Assembly: GCF_007097395.1 (NCBI RefSeq)
Contig: NZ_VKDC01000005.1
Coordinates: 124,001-188,000, forward strand
Origin: Fulvivirga sp. M361
GTDB taxonomy: Bacteria; Bacteroidota; Bacteroidia; Cytophagales; Cyclobacteriaceae
Direction: 5' to 3'
DNA length: 64,000 nt
Of the stretch, positions 8,466-18,129 are shown one piece after another. The first letter of the stretch is position 1; the number at the start of each line of letters is the position of its first letter. Position numbers and translations under genes: made by a program. Under the pieces are notes generated by a model that saw nothing but the letters and a program-made list of their open reading frames with translations, did no database searches and was not told the DNA's origin.

Positions 8466-9374
8466 ATGAATCGAATAGTCTATTCATTAGCTCTTTTAAG
8501 TATCATGGCGTGTGAAACACCTTTTGATCCTGACTTCAAAGAAAAACCCCAGGTAGTGGTCAATTCATTTTTCCGACCGGGAAGCCCTGTTCAAATAGAC
8601 CTTTCAAGAAGCAACTTCATATTAGCCCCGGAACAGGTGATCTCTGTTGATCAGGCTATTGTCACTGTTTCCAATGCCACGGAGGTGATTGAAACACTAC
8701 TTGAAGATGGTCAGGGAAACTATACCAGTACATTTATCCCGGAAGTGCAAACAGAATACTTTCTTAGTGTGCAGGTGGATGGTTTTTCTGAAGTCACTTC
8801 ATCCAACATCATTCCCGGGGCAGTGCCTGTGCAATCCTTTTCTATAGAGACCCAACTTACAAACGTCAACCTTGGTGAATCGGGATATCGGGCAACACTC
8901 ACTTTTCAGGACCCAGGCACAAGCCAGAATTATTATGGAGTGGAAATAGTTATTGTACCTGAAGGCGCTGATGATATTTTTGACGGGGAGGTAGGATTTC
9001 TTCTGCTGGAAGATCCTGATGTAGGATTAACGGGTAATGTAGATATCAGTATTGGAGGTCCGAGCTCAAGCGACGGTGACCCCATCCTGTTTTTTGATGA
9101 CATCCGGTTTAATGGCCAGCCGCATACCATTGATTTTTTTATTATCCCTATTAACCTGGACTTTTCCAAAGACCCTGACGTTGAGGTTTATGTGGTTTTA
9201 AAAACACTTAGTAAAGACTATTATCAATACCTCCTCACCTCTGTTTTTCAAAAGGACATAGAAGAAAAGGGAACGCTTGCAGAACCGGTCCAGATCGCTA
9301 ATAACATTCAAAATGGGCTGGGGATCTTTGCCGGATATAACTTTGAGAGTTTGAAAGCGGATTTGATGGAATAG
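8466..9374 (+). CDS. DUF4249 family lipoprotein
   Basis: 302 residues with a lipoprotein signal (LALLSIMAC, Cys16) followed by beta-rich sequence typical of DUF4249: an early QVVVNSFFRPGSPVQIDLS segment and NYTSTFIPEVQTEYFLSVQVDG. These proteins are surface or outer-membrane lipoproteins encoded next to TonB-dependent receptors in Bacteroidota, probably helping substrate capture. It begins 4 bp after the receptor stop and should be co-transcribed. Confidence 0.85.
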   Translation: MNRIVYSLALLSIMACETPFDPDFKEKPQVVVNSFFRPGSPVQIDLSRSNFILAPEQVISVDQAIVTVSNATEVIETLLEDGQGNYTSTFIPEVQTEYFLSVQVDGFSEVTSSNIIPGAVPVQSFSIETQLTNVNLGESGYRATLTFQDPGTSQNYYGVEIVIVPEGADDIFDGEVGFLLLEDPDVGLTGNVDISIGGPSSSDGDPILFFDDIRFNGQPHTIDFFIIPINLDFSKDPDVEVYVVLKTLSKDYYQYLLTSVFQKDIEEKGTLAEPVQIANNIQNGLGIFAGYNFESLKADLME

Positions 9375-9547
9375 AACGATGGAAGGTGCCAGGTAGTTTA
9401 TGTCTATTGAGTTAGCATGTTCCCAAAGCGCATGCACATGTAAAAGATCATCATAAAAGTATTACATCAGACTTTACCTTTACACCATTTATACTGTTAT
9501 TTGCCCCTCCATATTTTACCCTTTCAAAAATTGCTAATCACCCACCT

Positions 9548-9862
9548 ATGATCGATTCACTTAAAACACAACTCGGCAGATTTCGAGTGCTCGCATTTGC
9601 AGAAGGGGTATCTTTTCTTCTGATACTTTTCGTTACTATGCCCTTAAAATACCTCATGGATATGCCCGGCCCGAACAAGATCATCGGAATGGCACATGGG
9701 ATACTTTTTGTTCTCTATGTTTTAGCTGTGATACAGATCAGGATAGACCAGGAATGGAACACCCGTAAAACGCTTATTGCCTTGCTGGCCTCCATTGTAC
9801 CTTTCGGTACGTTTTATGTCACAGCGAAAATGTTACCTAAGCATAGTCCGGAAGAAAGGTAA
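9548..9862 (+). CDS. DUF3817 integral membrane protein
   Basis: 104 residues with three transmembrane helices. The motif AEGVSFLLILF followed by GMAHGILFVLYVLAV is diagnostic of DUF3817 (YdzA-like). Function unknown; members are small inner-membrane proteins. It stands alone, convergent with the VOC gene to its right. Start ATG chosen because it begins the conserved N-terminal amphipathic stretch. Confidence 0.8.
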   Translation: MIDSLKTQLGRFRVLAFAEGVSFLLILFVTMPLKYLMDMPGPNKIIGMAHGILFVLYVLAVIQIRIDQEWNTRKTLIALLASIVPFGTFYVTAKMLPKHSPEER

Positions 9863-10206
9863 GCTTAACTTAACAGGATAGAAGGTTTTACATGTTGGAA
9901 GGGATAGAAAGATTTCATTTAATGCTACTCTCCTTTGGCTGATTTGTGCTGTCCTGGCCAGTTCAAAAATGGCATACTAATGCTAACATGAATAAAAGGA
10001 AAAGTAACAAAACAGAACATCATTCCGAAGCTTTGCAGCTAGTGTGCGTATGGAGCTAAAGGAATCTCCCGATTCCGGAGACTCTCACGCCATTTTCCCT
10101 TCGCACATATCCCCCAAAGTGGCTCAGAGTGACGTTGGGTCGATTTTTCCTTAATTGATTTTAATTGTGTTTTTTAACTCTAGCTCACCTCGTTACCCCA
10201 CCATAC
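9863..10206. other. Intergenic region with degenerate REP-like segment
   Basis: 344 bp between convergent genes. About 10055-10140 holds GGAATCTCCCGATTCCGGAG and, later, GGCTCAGAGTGACG. The arrangement resembles the short palindromic intergenic repeats of the GGAATCTC...CAGAATGACG type seen in many bacterial genomes. I found no second copy in this window, so the assignment is tentative. No ORF or RNA gene recognised. Confidence 0.3.
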
Positions 10207-10845
10207 TTATAATTCGATACGCCCCTTAGGGCTTTGAATAACCGCTTTTAGAGTGCGTGTTTTCGATCTGGTGATCTTAAACGCTATACCAAGCTCGCTG
10301 CATACATCCGCGTAGGCCTCAGGTTCCGGGTGTGTCCCATAAAGAGTCAGGAGTCTGCAGTTCATGTCTGGCAAGTAGTCCGAAGGATGCATTTCAGAAG
10401 CACTCCAATCCACCATAAAAGGGACAAGTTCTACCTCAGGGACCGATAAAGGCATGATCAGCTCCCATTTTAGTAGTGAGCCATCTGCAGTATTACGAGA
10501 CCCACTTTTTATATGCCCCATTTCATTCTGGTATCTTTTCAAAATAGCGCTGTCCTTCTCCAGGTTGTCTGACTTTATGGCCCAACGGGTCAATTGCGGG
10601 CGGGTCAGCACATCTATTCCCATCCAACGGGGCGCCTTAATGGCTTGATTAGCATGATCAACTGCCAGCAATTCCAGGTAACATCCTTCATTCAAATTGA
10701 CCAGCGCATTTTTTGTGCCCTGGGTGGGGTGATATCCTCCAAAAACAGGGCGGGTCCCTAACCTGATTTCAAAATCATCCATTGCTTTATCCAAATCCCG
10801 GACAGCGTATACGATATGATCTGTTTTTCTGCTGATAGCGCTCAT
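10207..10845 (-). CDS. VOC family protein (glyoxalase-like)
   Basis: 212 residues from the chosen ATG (MSAISRKTDHIVYAVRDLD), a normal beginning for a vicinal-oxygen-chelate fold with its first metal-ligand His in TDHIVYA; an upstream ATG at 10866 would add seven residues (MYIYYLN) without family support. The layout, HIVYAVRDLDKAMDDFEIRLGTRP then GTKNALVNLNEGCYLELLAV, matches the Glyoxalase_3-type domain (PF13468-like). The reaction is not predictable. Stand-alone gene. Confidence 0.75.
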   Translation of the reverse strand: MSAISRKTDHIVYAVRDLDKAMDDFEIRLGTRPVFGGYHPTQGTKNALVNLNEGCYLELLAVDHANQAIKAPRWMGIDVLTRPQLTRWAIKSDNLEKDSAILKRYQNEMGHIKSGSRNTADGSLLKWELIMPLSVPEVELVPFMVDWSASEMHPSDYLPDMNCRLLTLYGTHPEPEAYADVCSELGIAFKITRSKTRTLKAVIQSPKGRIEL

Positions 10846-11043
10846 GTTGAGATAATAAATGTACACTTTAGGTCAACTATAAAATAGCGTAAGGAAGAAA
10901 ATGAACTATAAAATCAAACAAATCTCTTTTGGAGGAAACTGGCTAAAATTCATTTAACCAAACAAAGCTTCCGGCTCAACAATGCCATAAATCTTACATT
11001 AGTCAAATTATTTTCATAATTTACATGGTAGATTGCAACAATT

Positions 11044-14000
11044 ATGTACACCCATAAACACCCAACACGTCAACTACTATTCAGCCTCATTTTTTTTATG
11101 CTATCATTCCCAGGGTTTGGTCAATCTGTCGGTGAGGTAATGTTCGTAGGTTTTAATGCGGATGCCAACGATGGTTTTTCGTTTGTAACTTTCGTTCCTC
11201 TACCGGATGGAACCACCATTTTCATAACAGATAACGACTGGGACGGCGTTTCCGCTTTTTCTACCGGAGAAGGTGCTATTACCTGGCAAAATAATACCGG
11301 GAACACGATCTCATCAGGGACTGTAATCACTGTTAATGACATCAACGGAGCAATCACCACCAACCTGGGAAATTCGGTGGAATCGGATCCGGGTTTTGAT
11401 ATAGACGTAAGTAGTGAGACCCTTTATATGTTTTTGGGTTCTGACGATAGTACTCCCACTACTTTTTTGAGTGCTATAGCTAATAATACCTTTGGAACCG
11501 CTCCCCTTATAACGAATACAGGCCTCACTGCCGGTGTCAATGCCATTCAAATTACGGGGGATAACGATGTTATGCTTTATTCAGGCAGTACTTTATGTAC
11601 TTCTACCTTATCGGACTGTGCCACCGCCATCAGTACCTCTGCCAACTGGACAACAGCAGATGGAGCGGGAGATGAAAGTGTGGGAGTATTTCCGGATGAC
11701 GTGACCACTGACTTTTACGGGCTTGTTTTCCAGCCTGTAACCTATTATTCCCGCAATGCCACTTCAGGAGGCAACTGGGATGATCCGAATTCCTGGACAA
11801 CTCTTTCAGATGGATCAGGAGGCCCTTTGGCTACCGGTATGTACCCTGCCAGCAGTGATAATGTGGTTATACTTTCAGGGCATACTATTACCATTAATGC
11901 GATCACGGATAATCGAGGTGCAGGCATTTCACCCGATGGGCTGGGCAGGACAAATGTCGGTCCGTTTGTTGCATCTAACCTGAATATGTTTTATCAGACC
12001 GGGGATGTCTTAGTAGAGGGGTTATTGTCCGTGACGGGAATAGAAATGATGGTGGAAGGATTTACTCAAATAGAAACAGGAGGGTCTTTTACACTTAACT
12101 CCAGCTTGGTAAACCTGGGATACCTGGAAGCCAATGCAGGCTCGTCCATCAGTAGCGCCGACGATTTGGTATTGGCAGGTAATAGCGTAACCGTTATAAA
12201 TACGGGGTCTATCTCTAATGATGACTTGATCATCAGTTTTACCGACGCCACCCTTTGCGGTACCGGCACTACCACATTGCAAAACGGGTCCGGTAGCCAG
12301 ATAACTTTTGCTAATTCAGGCTCAATAAACCAGATATGCACTTCATTTACTGTAGCATGTACCGGAACAGGTTGTACCGGTTTTCCGGTGGTAGGTTCCG
12401 GTAGTTTTATTTCCGGCAATACGGGTCCGGCAGGTGTTGGTGATTCGAATAATAACCAATTTTGGGTACGGGCAAATGATTTAAGCTTATCCAATGGTGC
12501 ATCGGTAAGTGCCTGGTCTGACGTGTCAGGAAATGCGTTAAGTGCTACACAAGGATCACTGAGTAGCAGACCTACTTTTAATACCAATGTAGTGAACTCC
12601 CTGCCCGCCCTTAGCTTTGACGGAGGGGACGCATTGAGTTTGGGAGATGTCCTGGATGTAACACCGGGAACAGACAGCTGGTCATTTTTCTCCACGTTTA
12701 ATGTGAATACCAATAATGAAGGCACCCTACTTTCCCGCTCCACAGCCAGTGATCGTCAATACCAGTTTTATGTTGAGAACAACAATTTCAACTTCTATTC
12801 CGGTGGAGATCTCTCGCAGGGAACCGCCACAGCCACCGGTTCCTGGGCAATCGGCTCAGCGATCACTTCAGCTTCTTCTAAAAATTCCTGGGTTTCTGCT
12901 GCCAGTGACGTTACCGGAGGTACAGTCGGTACAACTACCAGTACGGTGGATGTTTTGATCGGAGCTCGTTTTCTGGACGATGGTGTAAATTCTACCTTTC
13001 GGTTGGACGGTGAAATTGCAGAGATCATTTTCTACAATGTGGAAATAAACGAAGCCCAGAGAATAATCATTGACAATTATCTGGCTGCCAAATATGACAT
13101 CAATATTTCAGCTTCAGGAAATGACGTATATACGATGGATGATAATGGCAATGGGGATTTTGACTTTGACGTAGCAGGCATAGGTCAGGCCAGCGATGGA
13201 TCCCGTCACAGAGATGCTTCGGGTCCGGGGCAAATTCGTGTGTTCAATCCAAGTTCACTGGATAACGGAGATTTTTTGATGTGGGGACATCAAAACGGCG
13301 CTTTGGATGGCACTTCTGGCGATGTTGACGGAGCTGTAATAGAAGAACGCCTGGAACGTATATGGAGATTTAGCGAAACAGGAGATGTAGGCACCGTTTC
13401 ATTGAGTTTCGACCTTAGTGATCTGGCCAGTCCGCTGGGATCTAACCTTCGTTTGTTGATCGATAGGAACGGCAACGGATTTGCTGATAACGATGTAACT
13501 CCGGTAGATGGCTCAGTAGTTGGAAATACCCTGGTCTTTTCAGGGGTCAGCATTACAAATGGGGATAGGATCACTATCGGTAATACGAATGTGTCGATGC
13601 CACTGCCTGTTGAATTATTGTCATTTAAAGCCACTGCCGAACAGAACGATGTTATGGTTTCATGGACCACCAGTTCTGAAACAAATAATGATTTCTTTAC
13701 TGTGGAGAGATCGATGGATGCAATACGTTGGGAAAAACTGGAAACTGTTAAAGGAGCAGGTAATTCGCTCTCCACCCTGGATTATCAGACTATGGATACC
13801 AGCCCTTATTTTGGAAGGTCCTACTACCGGCTTAAGCAAACCGATTTTGATGGCCAGTTTTCTTATTCCGAAATAGCACAGGTCAGCAGGTTTAATGATA
13901 AGGATATAAAGGTAGTACCCAATCCGTCTTCGGGAATTTATTACATCAGGGATAAAACAATTGCCTCTCAGCAGGTAAGGTTATTGAATTTACAGGGCAA

Positions 14001-14133
14001 GATGCTGAATGTTTCTGTTACCCTGAACAACATAGGGACTAAGATCGATGCTTCGAACATCCCAAATGGCATATATATATTGCATGTAAGTGATGGCACA
14101 GGTAGTGCCGCTTTCAGGCTGATCAAAAATTAA
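11044..14133 (+). CDS. Large secreted protein with LamG-like region and T9SS type A sorting domain
   Basis: 1029 residues. Signal peptide (LIFFMLSFPGFGQ), then a ~220-residue N-terminal beta domain, low-complexity Ser/Thr/Gly-rich beta sequence, a concanavalin/LamG-like domain at about 470-690 (QFWVRANDLSLSNGASVSAW, NSLPALSFDGGDAL, ending EAQRIIIDNYLAAKYDI), a region with Asp-rich DDNGNGDFDFD, and the C-terminal T9SS sorting domain at about 955-1029 (VVPNPSSGIYYI, then IPNGIYILHVSDG). The protein should be exported by Sec, carried across the outer membrane by T9SS and released or attached to the surface. Function may be adhesion or glycan binding; no catalytic motif seen. Single-gene unit. 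Confidence 0.85.
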   Translation: MYTHKHPTRQLLFSLIFFMLSFPGFGQSVGEVMFVGFNADANDGFSFVTFVPLPDGTTIFITDNDWDGVSAFSTGEGAITWQNNTGNTISSGTVITVNDINGAITTNLGNSVESDPGFDIDVSSETLYMFLGSDDSTPTTFLSAIANNTFGTAPLITNTGLTAGVNAIQITGDNDVMLYSGSTLCTSTLSDCATAISTSANWTTADGAGDESVGVFPDDVTTDFYGLVFQPVTYYSRNATSGGNWDDPNSWTTLSDGSGGPLATGMYPASSDNVVILSGHTITINAITDNRGAGISPDGLGRTNVGPFVASNLNMFYQTGDVLVEGLLSVTGIEMMVEGFTQIETGGSFTLNSSLVNLGYLEANAGSSISSADDLVLAGNSVTVINTGSISNDDLIISFTDATLCGTGTTTLQNGSGSQITFANSGSINQICTSFTVACTGTGCTGFPVVGSGSFISGNTGPAGVGDSNNNQFWVRANDLSLSNGASVSAWSDVSGNALSATQGSLSSRPTFNTNVVNSLPALSFDGGDALSLGDVLDVTPGTDSWSFFSTFNVNTNNEGTLLSRSTASDRQYQFYVENNNFNFYSGGDLSQGTATATGSWAIGSAITSASSKNSWVSAASDVTGGTVGTTTSTVDVLIGARFLDDGVNSTFRLDGEIAEIIFYNVEINEAQRIIIDNYLAAKYDINISASGNDVYTMDDNGNGDFDFDVAGIGQASDGSRHRDASGPGQIRVFNPSSLDNGDFLMWGHQNGALDGTSGDVDGAVIEERLERIWRFSETGDVGTVSLSFDLSDLASPLGSNLRLLIDRNGNGFADNDVTPVDGSVVGNTLVFSGVSITNGDRITIGNTNVSMPLPVELLSFKATAEQNDVMVSWTTSSETNNDFFTVERSMDAIRWEKLETVKGAGNSLSTLDYQTMDTSPYFGRSYYRLKQTDFDGQFSYSEIAQVSRFNDKDIKVVPNPSSGIYYIRDKTIASQQVRLLNLQGKMLNVSVTLNNIGTKIDASNIPNGIYILHVSDGTGSAAFRLIKN

Positions 14134-14175
14134 ACAGGCAGTTGGTTTTGTACCTGTACCCTTCACTGTTTCACC

Positions 14176-14213
14176 TTGATTTATTTGGCGCCAAAAAATC
14201 CGATATAAATCAA
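14176..14213. terminator. Hairpin after the T9SS gene
   Basis: Nine-bp arms TTGATTTAT / ATAAATCAA around a 20-nt loop that itself contains the palindrome TTGGCGCCAA. Forty bp after the stop codon. No clear U-run, so terminator function is only possible. Confidence 0.35.
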
Positions 14214-14315
14214 TTAAATGCCACTCCGGGCAATTTTTGACTATATCGATCATTATCTTCGCTGTTTAGTCATTCACTTGAATACAAGGTATCGTCTTTC
14301 AGTCATTGAAAATTA

Positions 14316-15392
14316 ATGCAACAGGTTTTTACAAAATACATCATTGTCGGCGCAGGATTATCCGGTCTCACTTCTGCTTACCGGTTATATCAGGCAGGTG
14401 AAACTGATTTTATCATATTGGAATCGCGCGACCGTATTGGCGGCAGGATCTTTACTAAAAACCGTATTGATTTTGGCGCGGTCTGGTTCCAAACCCATCA
14501 TCAGCAGGTGGTCGGTTTGTTGGAAGAATTAGGTATTGCCAAATTTCACCAATATAGTGAGGGAGAAAACGTGCTGGTTTACAGCACCATGGCCCCTGCA
14601 CATTACTTCAGGAATGACCCGAACGCCGCCCCCGCCAGCAGGATATCAGGCAGTTCGATGGCAATGATAGAAGCGCTGGCTAGGTCTTTTTCCGAAAAAA
14701 TAAAACTGGATACCAATGTAACAGCCATAAATGTGAAAGCAGATGGTTTACAGGTAATTGCCAATGATACTGCTTACCAGGCAGAAAAAGCCATAGTGAC
14801 AATACCTCCACGCATTGTTACACGCATTACCTTTTCACCTGACCTACCTGCAACTGTCACTGAGGTAATGAAAAACACACATACCTGGATGAGCAACGCC
14901 ATCAAGATCGGTATGACCTTTGCAAAGCCCTTCTGGCGTGACAAAAACCTCTCAGGTACTATGCTGGGACAAGTGGGTCCGGTAGTAGAATTATATGATC
15001 ATTCAGACCATCTCGATGAGCATTACGCCCTGATGGGATTCGTCAATGAAACGCTTAGAGATACTAGCGCAGAAAAGAGGAAACAACGTATTATGGACTA
15101 TCTCTCCAAGTATCTTGGCAATGAGGTGCTTAATTATCTCACTTATGAAGAAAAGGATTGGTCAAAGGATATGCACACCTCCTGTGAAACTATTAAGTCC
15201 ATTTATATGAGTCCTCAGTATGGTCATCCTTTATTTGAGGCATCCTATTTAGATGGACGATTATTTTTTTCAGGAGCAGAAACAGCACCTGCTTATGGAG
15301 GTTATATGGATGGTGCGGTTCTCAGTGGTAATCTCAACGCCGGAAAGCTTATGACACCTTTGACGCCAAGGCACCCACTTAAAGGTGGATAA
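14316..15392 (+). CDS. FAD-dependent amine oxidase family protein
   Basis: 358 residues with an N-terminal dinucleotide-binding motif (IIVGAGLSGLTSAYRL), the second FAD contact GGRIFT at about residue 43-48, and the C-terminal FAD-closing motif (LFFSGAETAPAYGGYMDGAVLSG). This is the flavin-containing monoamine oxidase/protoporphyrinogen-oxidase fold. It is shorter than the usual ~450-residue monoamine oxidases, so the substrate domain is compact; no obvious truncation since both FAD ends are intact. Probably a cytosolic oxidase of an amine or related molecule; substrate unknown. Monocistronic, convergent with the next gene. Confidence 0.82.
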   Translation: MQQVFTKYIIVGAGLSGLTSAYRLYQAGETDFIILESRDRIGGRIFTKNRIDFGAVWFQTHHQQVVGLLEELGIAKFHQYSEGENVLVYSTMAPAHYFRNDPNAAPASRISGSSMAMIEALARSFSEKIKLDTNVTAINVKADGLQVIANDTAYQAEKAIVTIPPRIVTRITFSPDLPATVTEVMKNTHTWMSNAIKIGMTFAKPFWRDKNLSGTMLGQVGPVVELYDHSDHLDEHYALMGFVNETLRDTSAEKRKQRIMDYLSKYLGNEVLNYLTYEEKDWSKDMHTSCETIKSIYMSPQYGHPLFEASYLDGRLFFSGAETAPAYGGYMDGAVLSGNLNAGKLMTPLTPRHPLKGG

Positions 15393-15446
15393 CCAGATAT
15401 CAAACCATGCCTCCCGATTAAGAGATTACCTGTCAATGCGCTATTC

Positions 15447-15845
15447 CTAACCTGGCAAAGGCGTACATATCTCCAGTAGAAAACCATCCGGATCCCTTAT
15501 ATAGCCCACTTTTTGTCCCCACGGTTTCACCGCTACTTCTTCCAAAAGCACAGCTCCTTCATCCGTAGCTTTTTTAATAAGTGATTCCACATTTTGAGTG
15601 GTGAAGGCGAGTTCAATCCCAAATGGCTTGTCCTTCAGATCACTTTTGCTAAAACCCTCTTTGAGGTTAGCATTCCCGAGTTCCACACTTGCAAAAGCAA
15701 TTGTCGTGGTACCTGAAATGATCTCTCCATAATCGTTTTCAGGTGTCAAAAATTTCTGTTCAAATCCAAAAGCATTTTTATAAAAATGGATGGATTGAGG
15801 GACGTTCTTTACGTAAAGAATAGTGTATGCGTAGTGTACCTCCAT
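15447..15845 (-). CDS. VOC family protein
   Basis: 132-residue single-domain glyoxalase/bleomycin-resistance fold: two beta-alpha-beta repeats, starting HYAYTILYVKNVPQSIHFYKNAFGF and closing with the typical GQKVGYIRDPDGFLLEICTP. His3-region and the final Glu (LEIC) are the usual metal-ligand positions. Could be a lyase, dioxygenase or drug-binding protein. The AraC-type regulator upstream on the same strand is separated by about 170 bp. Confidence 0.85.
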   Translation of the reverse strand: MEVHYAYTILYVKNVPQSIHFYKNAFGFEQKFLTPENDYGEIISGTTTIAFASVELGNANLKEGFSKSDLKDKPFGIELAFTTQNVESLIKKATDEGAVLLEEVAVKPWGQKVGYIRDPDGFLLEICTPLPG

Positions 15846-16016
15846 ATTTTCTATTTGGTTATTTCCTGATGTAAAGTGTTCCGTCCTGCCTTTAGTGTTT
15901 CGTTTGGCCTACATGAAATAACAGCAGCAAACCAATTATCGTTATTGATTATTTCATATCCTTTTACAGGACAAAGATAGTCGTACCCGAAAGTCTTGCT
16001 TTGTAAAAAAACGACA

Positions 16017-16742
16017 TTATCTGAAGTAGGACGGATTTTCTCCGGATAGCCGATTGAATTCGTTGGTCAAATGTGCATGGTCATAAAATCCCAGATCGAA
16101 CGCAATCTCTAAAAGGTTTTTTTCATGACATTCTCTGATCAGACTCCTGGCACTATTGAACCGGACTATGCGGGTAAATTCCTTGACCGTTAGTCCTGTG
16201 CAAGTCTTAAATCGTCTTTCTAACTGTCGGGGACTTATGCAATGTGACTTGGCTAAAGAGCTGATACTACCAATATTCCCTTCAAACCGTATTTTGTCTA
16301 CAATAGATAGCATCAACACATCTTCTTGTTGCTTTGAGTCAACAACAAGCTTATAAATAATGTCTTGTAAAACATCTATTTTGGCTTCAATGGAGACCTG
16401 CTCTGCTAATCTGTCATTGATGTCTGCAGGTAACTGTGGCACAATTTGATCCGCCTCAATTTTAAGGTCTTTAAGTTCTCTCTGAAAGACATTGGTAAAG
16501 CATTTGAATCTCCCCGTCTTAAAGCGTATTCCTATTAGATCGGTTCCTCTTTCTAGTTTCCTTTCAGCAAATCGGGTCATTACCCCGGATAAAGTAGTTG
16601 TATGATTACTAAGGTTGAAGATAAGATCGATACAGCCATCAGGCAGAACCTTATATTGTTCAGCTTTCCCAGGACCTGAATAGGTCCAGAAGGAACCAAC
16701 AAAGTCCTTCAATCCGTGTATTGGTTTAATCTCCTGGTACAT
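16017..16742 (-). CDS. AraC family transcriptional regulator
   Basis: 241 residues. N-terminal part (1-110) is the DUF6597-type sensor seen in many AraC-like regulators (YQEIKPIHGLKDFVGSFW, then LPDGCIDLIFNL). The C-terminal 100 residues carry two helix-turn-helix motifs with the classic LAKSHCISPRQLERRFKTCTG and IAFDLGFYDHAHLTNEFNR strings. The ligand and targets are unknown; the nearest candidate target is the VOC gene immediately downstream on the same strand. Confidence 0.88.
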   Translation of the reverse strand: MYQEIKPIHGLKDFVGSFWTYSGPGKAEQYKVLPDGCIDLIFNLSNHTTTLSGVMTRFAERKLERGTDLIGIRFKTGRFKCFTNVFQRELKDLKIEADQIVPQLPADINDRLAEQVSIEAKIDVLQDIIYKLVVDSKQQEDVLMLSIVDKIRFEGNIGSISSLAKSHCISPRQLERRFKTCTGLTVKEFTRIVRFNSARSLIRECHEKNLLEIAFDLGFYDHAHLTNEFNRLSGENPSYFR

Positions 16743-16851
16743 GGCTCATCTCATAGTGTCCTTCTCAATCTTACTATCAAAAGTAACGATCGGCCCATAA
16801 ATCGGTATGGGTCAGGGATAATTTTGCTATCAACAAATCATTTATAACGAA

Positions 16852-17003
16852 CTCCTGGTGCGCTTTTATAAAGCGTATCTATCTTGTTCCAGCATTTGTA
16901 ATACCACTCGATTCTTCTCATTTGAAATATAAAACGCTGCACTGCTATACACCCATTGCTCTATTGAATAGACATAACTCTTCAACGATAGGATTATTAT
17001 GAA
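16852..17003. repeat. Intergenic repeat, copy A (hairpin with conserved 10-bp stem)
   Basis: Shares with 22109-22195 the ordered blocks CTCCTGGTGCRCTTTTATAA, GTAATRCCACT, CTTCTCATT and GATTATTATGAA. The first block folds into a stem CGCTTT-TAT-AAAGCG (16861-16875), extendable to 10 pairs with G-U pairs. In copy B one G-C pair is A-T, a compensatory change that preserves the stem. It lies between the AraC gene and the DUF5655 gene. Confidence 0.6.
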
Positions 17004-17027
17004 GATAGTCCAGCCGTTGATCCATGA

Positions 17028-17450
17028 TTAACTATCCATAGCATAATCATACCCCATTCTCAGCAAATTAATCAACTCTGCGGTTATTTCCAGCTCGGAT
17101 GACACCCGAAGATGGTGTGCAAACTTATTCGGATAAGTGGTTCGTTTTTTGATCAAAGGAGAATCAATTTCCTCAGAATAATAAAACTTTACATCCAGCT
17201 CCTTTTTCATCGGTTTAATAATGAGCCAGGCTTTCCTGTTTGTAAAAACGACTGAGTGGATAGAAGCCCCCAGATCATTGGGTTGCCAAAGCATTACCTC
17301 CGTCATTATTCGATCAAAAGTCAACACCATTTCATCCGATTTCCCCAAAAACAGCTCCCCAATATCCTTTGTAGTACACATATGATGTTGGTTCGTGGAT
17401 TTAAACTTACGCTTACATTTAGGGCATCTCCACATAGGCTCAATTTTCAA
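17028..17450 (-). CDS. DUF5655 domain-containing protein
   Basis: 140 residues. The first 30 form a zinc-ribbon-like tip (MWRCPKCKRKF ... NQHHMC: two Cys pairs with His), followed by the DUF5655 domain (LFDRIMTEVM-like helix, VVFTNRKAWLIIKPMKKELDVKFYY). Function unknown; the domain is thought to bind nucleic acid or small molecules but this is not shown. Start overlaps the end of the DUF2461 gene by 11 bp, so the two are co-transcribed. Confidence 0.75.
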   Translation of the reverse strand: MKIEPMWRCPKCKRKFKSTNQHHMCTTKDIGELFLGKSDEMVLTFDRIMTEVMLWQPNDLGASIHSVVFTNRKAWLIIKPMKKELDVKFYYSEEIDSPLIKKRTTYPNKFAHHLRVSSELEITAELINLLRMGYDYAMDS

Positions 17451-18129
17451 ACGTCAATGATTGCTTTAAGTAATCAGAAAATGGTTTGATGGTTACAAAT
17501 GCTTCCTCTACCAAATCCACGAAACCCGTTGAACAAACCTCTTTTTCCGTGAGGTCCCGGGTAGCGGTGAAACTTCTATATTTGAGTAACTCTATGTATT
17601 CGTGTTCCTTATCATAATTTCTCGGGGCAGTTTTCAGCTTATTGGGGTCATCGTTCAATCCTCCGTAAAAATCGACAAACTTTTTCTCTGAAATAATCCC
17701 TTGTAACACATCTCCGTTATAATCGATTGCCTCACGAACCTTAGTGAGCATATCCTTATCCAACTGGTAGAGGCCGCCGCCCATAAAAGACCCGGCAGGA
17801 AATGAGCCTCCCGGACTTATGGAAATATAGAAAAGATCAGCCATCGGATTTTTTTTACCCGGCTCACAACTGAAAAAATCTTTGTAGATGGGCTTCTCCG
17901 GATGAAACATTCGGTTGTTATTGATCCTTGAAATAGTGGACCTGGCCGGAACTTCGTTATATATCGGATTATATTTAGAAAGCCTGTTTTGTATCTTTTC
18001 AATTTCTTCCACCCAGATCCGTTTTGCTTTTTCAAACTTGGTTTTGTTTTCTACCATCCATTCTTTGGAGTTGTTGTTTCGCAAATCTCCGAGAAATTGA
18101 AAAATATAACCTTTATCGCTCATAAGCAT
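17440..18129 (-). CDS. DUF2461 family protein
   Basis: 229 residues covering a full DUF2461/TIGR02453 domain: FQFLGDLRNNNSKEWMVENK at the N-terminus, then RINNNRMFHPEKPIYKDFFS and SPGGSFPAGSFMGGGLYQLD in the middle. The family is widespread and uncharacterised. A second ATG six bases further in (18123) is an equally good start. It is first in a two-gene unit with the DUF5655 protein. Confidence 0.85.
   Translation of the reverse strand: MLMSDKGYIFQFLGDLRNNNSKEWMVENKTKFEKAKRIWVEEIEKIQNRLSKYNPIYNEVPARSTISRINNNRMFHPEKPIYKDFFSCEPGKKNPMADLFYISISPGGSFPAGSFMGGGLYQLDKDMLTKVREAIDYNGDVLQGIISEKKFVDFYGGLNDDPNKLKTAPRNYDKEHEYIELLKYRSFTATRDLTEKEVCSTGFVDLVEEAFVTIKPFSDYLKQSLTFEN

Noticed and set aside
12066-12743. 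225-codon minus-strand frame inside the T9SS cargo gene
   Set aside because: Lies entirely within a clear secreted-protein gene on the other strand and has no family features; low-complexity Ser/Thr-rich coding often leaves long antisense frames.
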